A stretch of DNA of 64,000 bases from JBBSJZ01 sp041739875 (GTDB lineage: Bacteria; Planctomycetota; Planctomycetia; Pirellulales; Pirellulaceae), in contig JBGSNA010000218.1 of the NCBI GenBank assembly GCA_041739875.1, forward strand, positions 12,554 through 76,553, in the 5' to 3' direction. The notes under the pieces were generated by a model. It had not been told where the DNA came from and did not search any database. It was given only the letters and a program-made list of their open reading frames with translations. The position numbers and the translations under genes are program-made. This document shows, one piece after another, positions 9,743-17,765 of this stretch (within the stretch, counting starts at the first letter, position 1; each line of letters opens with the position of its first letter).

Positions 9743-10895
9743 GCACTCGCAGCATATAGGCAACAAATTGGCGATCGAGATTCGCGAGAGTCTCGCCGAA
9801 GGCTTGTTCGAGCATCTCGATTCGCTCTCTCTTCGTTTTCTCTGCCAACGGTCGACCTTCGCTCAACAGCTTCATGTACTTCACGTAGCTATCTCGATTC
9901 GTTTTGATCAAAAAGTACGTGAACGCCCAACTTTCTCCGTAAGCGTCCATCGCCGTTCCTGCATTGTTAAAGCGAGCATCATCGCCCGCTAACGTCGCGA
10001 GCGACTCAACCGGACGATTGGGGACGTAATTTTTCCAGCGTGCCAAGTTGACTTGATTCACGCGTCCGATCGATCGCCAGCCGCGTGGATTACTCAAGTC
10101 GGGAGACTCAAAAAACATCGCGAGACCTTCGCTGACCCATTTGGGGTTGTCAGCGAATCGGCGTTGCACATCGACGTTGTAAGCCAGTTGGTGCGTCGCT
10201 TCGTGAATGATAGTTGCAATGTTGCGTTCTAAGTTGGGTACGTTGAACGTCGTCATGCGATTGGTCGACAAATGGTAATATCCGATGACCGACTTGCCAG
10301 TTTCGCCCACCTCCGCGACGGAGTACTTCAGAAAATCATCGTGATTAGCGAACACGAGCGAGACGAGCGGGAATCGAGGCTCAGGCAAATCCCATTTTTG
10401 GTTCTTCCAATAAGCATAGAAACCTTTGTAGAGTTGCTCGAACAGCATGCCGACGTTACGAGCGTAAGCCTCGCTCGTGTTGTGGACGATCGCGTAATTC
10501 GTCGTGCGATAAACACCAAACCCAGTCGGCAGTTCTTCCAAGACGCGACGGACCGCTTCCTCGGTATCCACGGGCTCGAGCGGTTGATCGTCGGCTTTTC
10601 GAGAAACAATTTGCTCTGGTTGGATCGTCCAAAGTCGTCCGTCATCCGCCTGCAACATCAATCCACCGTCTTGCCCTTCGACAAGGATCTCTCCGACGAC
10701 TGTACGCAGGTCCGACGCGTCCGCACCCGAAGCCAAACGCGGACCACCGTTGCTTGCGACGGACTCTTGTGTGTGGCGAAAGACAACGGTTTCGACCGCC
10801 AATGCGGAATTCGACAACCCAGACTGCATCAAAAAAACACAGCCCAAGATCGCATGAACGTGACATCCGTGTAGGGCAACAACCCACCGTGGCAT
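9738..10895 (-). CDS. DUF1570 gluzincin-like secreted protein
   Basis: 385-aa protein with the DUF1570 domain. It contains the HExxH zinc-protease motif HEATHQLAYN (His at 231 and 235), followed by WVSEGLAMFFE, whose glutamate could be the third ligand as in gluzincin (peptidase MA-like) metalloproteases. The N-terminus from the chosen ATG at 10893-10895 is a signal peptide ending near NSALA, so the protein is probably exported. The frame is open upstream to 10997, but that extra part would precede the signal peptide and is rejected. DUF1570 is a family expanded in planctomycetes; actual peptidase activity is inferred from the motif. The gene is convergent with the zinc-ribbon protein gene. 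Confidence 0.85.
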   Translation of the reverse strand: MPRWVVALHGCHVHAILGCVFLMQSGLSNSALAVETVVFRHTQESVASNGGPRLASGADASDLRTVVGEILVEGQDGGLMLQADDGRLWTIQPEQIVSRKADDQPLEPVDTEEAVRRVLEELPTGFGVYRTTNYAIVHNTSEAYARNVGMLFEQLYKGFYAYWKNQKWDLPEPRFPLVSLVFANHDDFLKYSVAEVGETGKSVIGYYHLSTNRMTTFNVPNLERNIATIIHEATHQLAYNVDVQRRFADNPKWVSEGLAMFFESPDLSNPRGWRSIGRVNQVNLARWKNYVPNRPVESLATLAGDDARFNNAGTAMDAYGESWAFTYFLIKTNRDSYVKYMKLLSEGRPLAEKTKRERIEMLEQAFGETLANLDRQFVAYMLRVR

Positions 10896-11033
10896 AACAA
10901 ACCCAATGGCGAAAGGACTCGGACCAAAACTGGAACTACGGGGTACGTCTTCCAGATTAGCACAAGTTGACGGAATCGTAAGGCAAACCAGCCTCACCGG
11001 GCGACTGATTCATCGATCTCCGAGGCAATGCAA

Positions 11034-12314
11034 TCACTTACAGCACGCCCCAACGGCATCGACGCGCCAGGCACAGATTCGCCGCAAAATCACGGCTTGT
11101 TCCTCGGATTGAGTGAAAATGCGGACATCGTCAACGCTGAGTTGGCACAAGTCGATGTCACCTCGAGATCGCCATTCCCGCTCCGACGTCCAATCAAAGG
11201 TCTTCCCCTTGGCTTGAAAAAGGTACTGATCATCCGCTGGTAAATGGCTTCGTTCGTCTAGCTCGCCATAGACCACGGGACGAATTCCCAAACGTTCCGC
11301 TGCCGTCGTCCGCAAGGCGATGCCGTAGGGCTCGTAATCCCAACGATGCAGATGCGAACGGTATTGCCGTCGCTCGAGTAACTCTGCAAGCGGAACTGCG
11401 GAAAAACAGACCACCGAAAAACGTCGATCGCTCGCACGACAGGACGCGACTAGCTTTCCTCCACGCACGATCCGCGACAGCGTTTGAAACGCACCTCTCA
11501 CATGGCCGTCGGTTTCATTGAGCAAAACGCTATCGCGAAATTGGTTCGCGGTCTCGTCTGGCCAAGGCTCATTCGAACCTCGTGTACAGTGCACCAACCA
11601 CTCACCGGCACCGAGCTGCGAGCGGTCACTCGATGAAGTGCCTTGGTTCGATGCGATGGAACCGTCCACAACGTTCTCGGGCGGCCTCATGTGCGATGGC
11701 CTCATGTGCGATGGCCTCAAGTGCCAACCAATACCTCCGCTCGCAATCAACCCTTTTGCGACATCGTCTTCGACGGTCGAAATCGCAACTCGCGTCGAGG
11801 TGTCGTGAAGTTGTGTGATGCGTTTCTCAGCATACATCGCCATCTTCCCACCACGTCTCGCATGCAGCACGTCCACGCGATCGGCGAGCATGATGGCAAG
11901 CTGGTCACGATCAAGCTTTCGATCTTCGCGGTCGTGAATGAGAAGCTCAGGCACATCCCTGTTTTTCAATTTGTCCGTAGCGATGCCTATTCGAAGCACT
12001 GGAACTCGAAACAACTCCGCTGCGCGACTTGCGAGTGGTTCGATCGCTGACCCCATCGCAATCAAAGCGACTCCGCTTCGACGATTGCAATCGAGCATCG
12101 CTCGCGACAAGAACCGGCTGACATGCCGATGATGCGACAAGTCGTGCCCAAGCCGGCTGGACACCATCGAAATCCACTCGCGCGGATCCGAAAGCAATTC
12201 GACGGGTTCCACATGGACTGATTCACCGACCAAGGCCAGCCGATGCAAGCGATTCTGGCTCCAGCATCCGTCAGTATTTGGCAATCCAATGTTCACAGCC
12301 GCTTCAACGTGCAA
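11034..12314 (-). CDS. Hypothetical protein with a possible DUF2971-like C-terminal part
   Basis: About 426 aa, no confident family. The first half looks like a Rossmann-type alpha/beta domain (ALVGESVHVEPVELL, GVALIAMGSAIEPLASRAAE, DRVDVLHARRGGKM). The second half contains YEPYGIALR and FDWTSEREWRSRGDID, reminiscent of the sequence around the Glu-Trp-Arg motif of DUF2971-type proteins. The two halves are joined by a linker carrying an in-frame 15-bp tandem repeat (11683-11724). The longest frame starts with TTG at 12312-12314; a GTG at 12294-12296 is an equally plausible start. Neither has a clear ribosome binding site. It stands alone on the minus strand, divergent from the esterase gene. 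Confidence 0.65.
   Translation of the reverse strand: MHVEAAVNIGLPNTDGCWSQNRLHRLALVGESVHVEPVELLSDPREWISMVSSRLGHDLSHHRHVSRFLSRAMLDCNRRSGVALIAMGSAIEPLASRAAELFRVPVLRIGIATDKLKNRDVPELLIHDREDRKLDRDQLAIMLADRVDVLHARRGGKMAMYAEKRITQLHDTSTRVAISTVEDDVAKGLIASGGIGWHLRPSHMRPSHMRPPENVVDGSIASNQGTSSSDRSQLGAGEWLVHCTRGSNEPWPDETANQFRDSVLLNETDGHVRGAFQTLSRIVRGGKLVASCRASDRRFSVVCFSAVPLAELLERRQYRSHLHRWDYEPYGIALRTTAAERLGIRPVVYGELDERSHLPADDQYLFQAKGKTFDWTSEREWRSRGDIDLCQLSVDDVRIFTQSEEQAVILRRICAWRVDAVGACCK
11683..11724. repeat. In-frame tandem repeat, 15-bp unit, 2.8 copies
   Basis: The unit GGCCTCATGTGCGAT occurs perfectly twice (11683-11697 and 11698-11712) and a third time partially with one change (11713-11724). On the minus strand it adds five-residue units of the type HMRPS to the linker of the hypothetical protein at 11034-12314 without disturbing the frame. 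Confidence 0.85.
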
Positions 12315-12534
12315 CTTGGGAAAGGGCGGGAAGTCCGATCGAGAACGTTATTGGATCGAAAAAGCGACTCGTTGTCAAAAAAGCAAACCTGCAAAACCGT
12401 CGAAACTCTTTGCGTTGACAAGTTCACAAAGACCGCGGATGGTGATCTGGGCCAAGTGGGCTAAGCTATGGAAACGTCCATCGTATCCACTCGTAAGCGA
12501 ACTCACGCCCGAACTCACACCCAACGAGCGATCC

Positions 12535-13500
12535 ATGAATCGTCGCATCCTGCTGTACTGTGTCGCAATCGTCCCGGCGCTGTTGATATGTCACGCGTTC
12601 TCCGATTGTCGAGCCGAAGACGCCCCGACGCCTTCTCAAGTGCTGAAAGTGTGGCCGGACACACCGCCGGATTTCACCCCGTCCGATGCACCAGAAGCCG
12701 ACACAAGTGCTACCGACGCCAACCGTGTTGCCGGAAAAACGGTCATTCGACTTGGCAACGTCCAGTCGCCCGAATTGCACATTTATCAACCGACAACCGC
12801 TGCATCAAACACTGCGATCGTAGTCTGTCCCGGTGGTGGTTATTCGATCTTGGCATGGGACTTGGAAGGAACCGAGATTGCCCAGTGGTTGCAGAAATCC
12901 GGCGTGACAGCGGTGGTGCTTAAGTATCGCGTACCGACTCGAGATGCCGCTAAGACGTGGCTTGCTCCGGTTCAGGACATTCAACGCAGTATCGAGCTGC
13001 TAAAAACTGGACAGGTTGTTGGCGTTAACGCCGATCACGTAGGCGTGCTCGGTTTTTCCGCCGGCGGCAATGCTTCGGCGCGGGCGGCGACGACCCAGCA
13101 CAAACACTTCGCCATTGATTCCAACAATCAAGCCAAGACGCGTCCCGACGATCAACCTACCTCCTCGACAGAGCTCGCGGGCGTCCGTCCCGATTTCGCC
13201 GTGCTTGTCTATCCCGCTTGGTTAGTTCGAGAGGATGATTCAATCCAATTGATTGATGACGTCACAGTGGACGAAACGACGCCGCCGATGTTCTTTGCCC
13301 ATGCACGTAACGATCGCGTCACTTGCTTGAGCAGCGTGACACTGTTTACGGAACTACAAAAACGAGACATCCCCTCCGCACTTCATATTTTTGCCGATGG
13401 CGGTCACGGATTCGGTGCTCGCTCAGTGAACTTGGCTCATGACCGGTGGCCTGGGCTGTGCGAAGACTGGATGCGAGACCGAGGTTGGTTAGTCCCGTGA
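12535..13500 (+). CDS. Secreted alpha/beta-hydrolase (BD-FAE/esterase-lipase family)
   Basis: 321-aa esterase-like hydrolase. It has a signal peptide (RRILLYCVAIVPALLICHAF), the oxyanion-hole region VVCPGGGYSILAWDLEG, the nucleophile elbow GFSAGG (Ser about 175), an acid in HARNDRV, and the catalytic histidine in GGHGFG. This is the complete Ser-Asp-His triad. Family members cleave acetyl groups or other short esters, often from plant or algal polysaccharides; the substrate is not determinable here. I chose the ATG at 12535 because the signal peptide starts there; the open frame begins at 12289 but the extra 82 residues resemble nothing. Its end is followed 11 bases later by the HlyIII gene, suggesting cotranscription. 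Confidence 0.87.
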   Translation: MNRRILLYCVAIVPALLICHAFSDCRAEDAPTPSQVLKVWPDTPPDFTPSDAPEADTSATDANRVAGKTVIRLGNVQSPELHIYQPTTAASNTAIVVCPGGGYSILAWDLEGTEIAQWLQKSGVTAVVLKYRVPTRDAAKTWLAPVQDIQRSIELLKTGQVVGVNADHVGVLGFSAGGNASARAATTQHKHFAIDSNNQAKTRPDDQPTSSTELAGVRPDFAVLVYPAWLVREDDSIQLIDDVTVDETTPPMFFAHARNDRVTCLSSVTLFTELQKRDIPSALHIFADGGHGFGARSVNLAHDRWPGLCEDWMRDRGWLVP

Positions 13501-13511
13501 CGCATGACGAA

Positions 13512-14183
13512 ATGACCAATACAGATCTTGAGGCACGGGAGCCACCACCGGCTCACGATGCGCCCATGCGACGCGACCAGGAGTGGGCGAACGCGTTGAC
13601 ACACGGCACCGCAGCATGCCTAACCGTTATCGCAGGCTCGTTGCTTGTTCTTGCGGCTATGCCCCGAACAGGTCTCGCGATCGCATGCGCTGCTTACGCG
13701 ATGTCCGCTCTCAGCGTCTTTGTTTGCTCGACGCTGTCGCACTCCATTTTCCAACAGCCACTGCACAACGCACTGCGAGCTTGGGACCAAGCAACCATTT
13801 ACGCGATGATTTCTGGGACGTACACCCCGATTGCTTATGCGTTTGCGCCGCCTGAGACAAGAAGTTGGCTGCTCATCGCACTTTGGGTCGCCGCGCTGTC
13901 TGGCTTTGCATCGAAAGTATTGATCCGCCATCGCATCAACGGGATCAGCACGCTGTCTTACTTATTGCTCGGATGGCTACCAGCGATACCGCTCGCCGGC
14001 CACGTGCCACGTCCGCTGGTATTCATGATGTTGGCAGGAGGCGTCTTGTACACCGTGGGAGTGGCGTTCCTCCTGAACGATCATCGTGTTCGGTACACCC
14101 ACGCGGTTTGGCATCTTTTTGTGCTATTCGCAGCGGGCTGCCACTTTTATGGAATCTGGCACTACGTGGTTCAAGGTGCTTGA
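13512..14183 (+). CDS. Hemolysin III / PAQR-family membrane protein
   Basis: 223-aa polytopic protein with about seven membrane segments. It has the PAQR/HlyIII pattern: NALTHGTAACLTVIAG at the N-terminus, CSTLSHSIF in the second to third helix region, DQATIYAMISGTYTPIA, and the C-terminal His-containing AVWHLFVLFAAGCHFYGIW. These His and Asp residues form the presumed zinc site of the superfamily. Bacterial members (for example YqfA) are inner-membrane proteins of uncertain function, and the name hemolysin is historical. The start at 13512 (ATGACC) is preferred over the GTG at 13446, which lies inside the esterase gene. The 3' end overlaps the convergent glycosyltransferase gene by 13 bases. 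Confidence 0.88.
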   Translation: MTNTDLEAREPPPAHDAPMRRDQEWANALTHGTAACLTVIAGSLLVLAAMPRTGLAIACAAYAMSALSVFVCSTLSHSIFQQPLHNALRAWDQATIYAMISGTYTPIAYAFAPPETRSWLLIALWVAALSGFASKVLIRHRINGISTLSYLLLGWLPAIPLAGHVPRPLVFMMLAGGVLYTVGVAFLLNDHRVRYTHAVWHLFVLFAAGCHFYGIWHYVVQGA

Positions 14184-15310
14184 ACCGCTTTCTCGGTTCG
14201 CCCACGCCATGCGACTTGGCGGCCCAACAGTGTTAGCCCAAACGCGATCCACTGAAGCGTGACAAACACAGCGACTGACACGCTGTGAAAGATCACCCCC
14301 GTCATCGATTGACGAAACTGAATGGCGGCAATCGCCCGTGGTAAATGCCCAAGCACCACAGCAACCAAGGATACCCAGATCGCCACCCTGTTGCTCGACG
14401 CTGCGGCGAATCCCAACACTACCAGTGGCATGACGCTCCCACCGACGAGCAACATCGTAAACAAGAAGATCAACTTGGGTTGAGCCATGCCTTCGTGAGC
14501 GTTTTTGAGCACTCCGCGAACGACTTCGCTTGCATTGTGATACATACGACACTCAGCCAGTCTCGTTCCATCGACGACATCGGTGACGAGGCCTGCTGTG
14601 CGATAAGCGCGAGGCAATTTGATTCCATCGTGACGTGAACTTGAGATGGCTTCGTGAGTCCCGGCGCGACCGTAGGCCTCTTTGGTCGTCATGAAAAGCT
14701 GACCGCAACCCGCTGCAAGCGATGGATCTCGATTGACTCGCATCCGCGAGAACGGAAGGTATCCAAGCAGCAAATAATGCATGAGTGGAATGAGCCATTG
14801 TTCCAACCAAGTCGCCGTTTCTTGATGCGGGAACGCGCTAAGCAAGTCGATCTCACGGGAGCCACGGTAATTCTCCAGGGTTACTAGAGCGGTGCCACTC
14901 AGTCGCACATCCGCATCCATGAAGACCATGACTTCATACTGTGCAACCTGTGAAAGTTGGTAGCACGCAAATTGCTTCCCATTCCAACCGTTTGGAAGAG
15001 GCAAACCACTGATGCACCGCACACGGGAGTCATGACGCGACAACTCGGCGACAATCTCTGCGGTACCATCCGTTGACTGGTCGTCCAGCACAACGACTTC
15101 GACATGACAACCAGTACTCGCGAGCACGCTGCCAACACTGGCACGGATACCTTGCGATTCGTCGCGAGCAGGAATCAACACCGAGAAGCTTGGCAACTCA
15201 TCGCTTGCCGGATTCACTTGCGGAATCGCAACAAACAATTTGACGTTGACGAGAAACAAAAGTGCAGGAATTACTGCAAAAAACAAGGAAATGACAGCAA
15301 CGACGATCAT
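14171..15310 (-). CDS. Membrane glycosyltransferase family 2 (CrtQ-like)
   Basis: 379-aa inner-membrane GT2 enzyme: an N-terminal membrane segment, then the GT-A fold with SVLIPARDESQGI, VVLDDQSTDGTAEIV and the metal-binding MDADVRLS, and C-terminal membrane helices. In the neighbouring gene set it would play the part of CrtQ, which glucosylates a carotenoid acid in staphyloxanthin-type pathways. The start overlaps the stop of the upstream acyltransferase by four bases (ATGA-type), a sign of translational coupling. The substrate assignment comes from context; the fold assignment comes from motifs. Many GT2 proteins of this type act on other lipids, so the carotenoid role is not proven. Confidence 0.82.
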   Translation of the reverse strand: MIVVAVISLFFAVIPALLFLVNVKLFVAIPQVNPASDELPSFSVLIPARDESQGIRASVGSVLASTGCHVEVVVLDDQSTDGTAEIVAELSRHDSRVRCISGLPLPNGWNGKQFACYQLSQVAQYEVMVFMDADVRLSGTALVTLENYRGSREIDLLSAFPHQETATWLEQWLIPLMHYLLLGYLPFSRMRVNRDPSLAAGCGQLFMTTKEAYGRAGTHEAISSSRHDGIKLPRAYRTAGLVTDVVDGTRLAECRMYHNASEVVRGVLKNAHEGMAQPKLIFLFTMLLVGGSVMPLVVLGFAAASSNRVAIWVSLVAVVLGHLPRAIAAIQFRQSMTGVIFHSVSVAVFVTLQWIAFGLTLLGRQVAWRGRTEKAVQAP

Positions 15311-16107
15311 TCGAATTGATCCCCGTGTGCCGCTTGAAACTTGTTACCAGTCATCCATGATTTTGTTCGTCGGAGCGAATCATAGAAGCTGCCTGCACCG
15401 CGTTTGCCCTTGAGCAGTTGGTCAAACGGTTCGCTCGATCTCGCGATGGAAAGCTTGGCTAGACCTCGCTGGGTCTCGCGAAGTCGATCCGTCAACTGTG
15501 TTTGCCACTCTGGCTTTGAAAGTGATAAGCAATCTCGAATCCGAAACGGCTCACCAAGTTTGGCTAAACACTCCGGCAAGCGTTCTTCCCAAAACGGGTA
15601 TTCTAGTGCCAGCGGCAACACCCAACCGTCATCCAATCGCGTACACAGGTGTGCCAGACCAGGCATCAACGCGTCGTCATGATCACGCGCATCGGCAAAG
15701 CGGCCTTCGGGTGTAATCCATAGCGAGGTGTCTGGCGCGTTGGCGATTGCTATGCTCTGCTTCAAGAACGCTCCGGCGCCTCGGGTACTGTTCAAGCTCA
15801 CTCCGTAGAAACCAAGCTTGGCAAACACTCGATATTTCGCCAACGCATCCGCATCGATCGGCGCGTAGAATTGTCGATCGGGGAATAACGCACGATTGAG
15901 AAAATGCGCGATCAACGGATCCCACCACGACGGATGATTCGCGTAAACAATGAGCGGCTCATGAGCCGTGATCGTATGATCCACACGCGAATGACGATCA
16001 ATCGCCACACAGTGGAAATGTCGTTTGAGAAACGAACCCAAAAAACGATGGAATCCATTTTGGAACCACGCGGGAACGGGCGGCGGTGAATTCTCGGGAG
16101 TGTTCAA
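15307..16107 (-). CDS. PlsC-like acyltransferase (CrtO-like role by context)
   Basis: 266-aa protein of the 1-acylglycerol-3-phosphate acyltransferase superfamily. The catalytic HxxxxD motif is NHPSWWDPL, and the acceptor-binding EGR motif appears as TPEGRFADARD. It lies between a carotenoid-desaturase-like gene and a glycosyltransferase, with which it overlaps by four bases. In this position it could acylate a glycosylated carotenoid, the step done by CrtO in Staphylococcus, or it could be an ordinary phospholipid acyltransferase. The operon context favours the former as inference. Confidence 0.82.
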   Translation of the reverse strand: MNTPENSPPPVPAWFQNGFHRFLGSFLKRHFHCVAIDRHSRVDHTITAHEPLIVYANHPSWWDPLIAHFLNRALFPDRQFYAPIDADALAKYRVFAKLGFYGVSLNSTRGAGAFLKQSIAIANAPDTSLWITPEGRFADARDHDDALMPGLAHLCTRLDDGWVLPLALEYPFWEERLPECLAKLGEPFRIRDCLSLSKPEWQTQLTDRLRETQRGLAKLSIARSSEPFDQLLKGKRGAGSFYDSLRRTKSWMTGNKFQAAHGDQFE

Positions 16108-16124
16108 ATCGACAAGTCAGTTTT

Positions 16125-17732
16125 TCAAAGGTTCCGCGACAATTTTCCGCTTTGGACGTCGCTGTCCAGTGAGTCTGCGGCGATCCAACCGCTCATCATC
16201 ACCATCGGCATTCCTGGGCCCGGGTGCGCCGCGCCACCCGCCAAATACAATCCTTGGAAATCCTTGCGTCGATTCGCGGGTTTGAACGCGCCAACAAATT
16301 TGCCGTGACTTGCGAGCCCGTAGATCGCGCCATTGAGAACACGGTATCGGTTGTGAATTCCCTCGGGTGTCAGCGAGGCTTCGTAAGCAATCTCGTCGCG
16401 AATGCCAGTCATTCCTGCTGTCGACTCAAGCTTATCTAAGATCACTTCACGATACTTGGGCAACATCTCGTTCCAATCATGGTTGCTGCGCAAATAGGGC
16501 GTATGGACCAGGATATAGAGAGCCTCACAGCCGGCGGGTGCGACCTCTGGTTCGCTGATCGACGGAGCACACACATACGCCGTAGGATCCGGCGCCGGCT
16601 CGCCGCGGCGATAGATGTAGTCAAACTCTTCTTCCGGATCACGTGAGAACACAAAGTTATGGTGAAGCAGTTGTTCGTATCGCCGTTTCAATCCCAAGTA
16701 CAACACGACGCCGCTGCAAGCGGGCTCGTGCTTATTCTTCTTTTCGAACTTAGTTGACTGGGGTGTCCCGTCGAGTAATTCAGTGTACGTGCGAACCGCG
16801 TCACAATTGCTGATCACTGCGTCACATAGAATTTCTTTTCCATCGGCCGTTGCGACGCCCACGACGCGCCGACCCTCCGTCTTGATTTTGAGAACATCGT
16901 TGCCGGTGTGGATCTCGACACCTAACTCTTCGGCTAAGCGTCCTAGCGCCTCCGGTATCGCTCGCGTGCCACCGATCGGATACCAGATGCCCTCATCCGT
17001 TTGCATGTGCGCGATGCTGCAAAGCACAGCCGGCGAGGCGTAGGGCGACGAACCGACATACTGAGTGAAGTGGTCCATCATCTGAGCCACGCGTTTGTCA
17101 GGCACGTGGCTGCGCACGACAGACGCGACACTCTTGCCCATTCTCAGCGACAAAACGTCTTTGAGGACGGCCGCTGAGAATGCACCGCTAACATCCATCG
17201 TATCCGCAATCCCGCCGACGCTCCGCCAGAAAAAAAATCGATCCGAGACGCCGTGAAGTTGCTTGCTCAGTTCGATAAACTTCTCATACCCAGCACCACT
17301 TTTCCCTGATCCCGTGAACTCGTCCAGCCGCGCTCGCATGGCCTTGGTATCCGACACCAAGTCAAGCACCGTGTTGTGTCCTGGCGATCCCGCTACATCA
17401 CCATCAAAGAAGCATCGCCACTGGGGGTCCAGCGCGACAAGCTGCAAATAGTCGCTCATGTCGCGCCCGGCTTCGGCGAAGATCCGTTTCAACACACTGG
17501 GGAGCGTCAAGATCGTCGGCCCCATGTCGAAGCGATAACCGGAGGCTTGGTGTTGGGCGGCCTTGCCACCGATCCAGTCGTTCTTGTCCAGCAAGGTCAC
17601 GCGATGCCCGCGCGCAGCCGCCACGCACGCCGAGGCGAGTCCAGCCAAACCGCTACCGATCACAACGATCCGCAGTCCGTCGCCCTGTCGTTCACCCACT
17701 GGTCCAGATGTTTTTGTTTCCGCAGCTATCAT
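16125..17732 (-). CDS. CrtN/CrtP-type carotenoid desaturase/oxidase
   Basis: 535-aa FAD-dependent enzyme of the phytoene desaturase family. The N-terminal dinucleotide-binding motif is VVIGSGLAGLASACVAAARG, followed by the substrate-region motif RFDMGPTILTLPSVL. The C-terminal signature GLYLAGGAAHPGPGMPMVM is characteristic of CrtI/CrtN/CrtP enzymes. Motifs alone do not separate a diapophytoene desaturase (CrtN) from a terminal-methyl oxidase (CrtP). The adjacent aldehyde dehydrogenase makes an oxidase role (giving a C30 aldehyde) attractive. Squalene-based C30 carotenoids are known in planctomycetes. It starts 33 bases after the dehydrogenase stop, within one operon. Confidence 0.87.
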   Translation of the reverse strand: MIAAETKTSGPVGERQGDGLRIVVIGSGLAGLASACVAAARGHRVTLLDKNDWIGGKAAQHQASGYRFDMGPTILTLPSVLKRIFAEAGRDMSDYLQLVALDPQWRCFFDGDVAGSPGHNTVLDLVSDTKAMRARLDEFTGSGKSGAGYEKFIELSKQLHGVSDRFFFWRSVGGIADTMDVSGAFSAAVLKDVLSLRMGKSVASVVRSHVPDKRVAQMMDHFTQYVGSSPYASPAVLCSIAHMQTDEGIWYPIGGTRAIPEALGRLAEELGVEIHTGNDVLKIKTEGRRVVGVATADGKEILCDAVISNCDAVRTYTELLDGTPQSTKFEKKNKHEPACSGVVLYLGLKRRYEQLLHHNFVFSRDPEEEFDYIYRRGEPAPDPTAYVCAPSISEPEVAPAGCEALYILVHTPYLRSNHDWNEMLPKYREVILDKLESTAGMTGIRDEIAYEASLTPEGIHNRYRVLNGAIYGLASHGKFVGAFKPANRRKDFQGLYLAGGAAHPGPGMPMVMMSGWIAADSLDSDVQSGKLSRNL

Positions 17733-17765
17733 GTTTCGTTTGGATGAAAGAGGATAAAACCGTGT

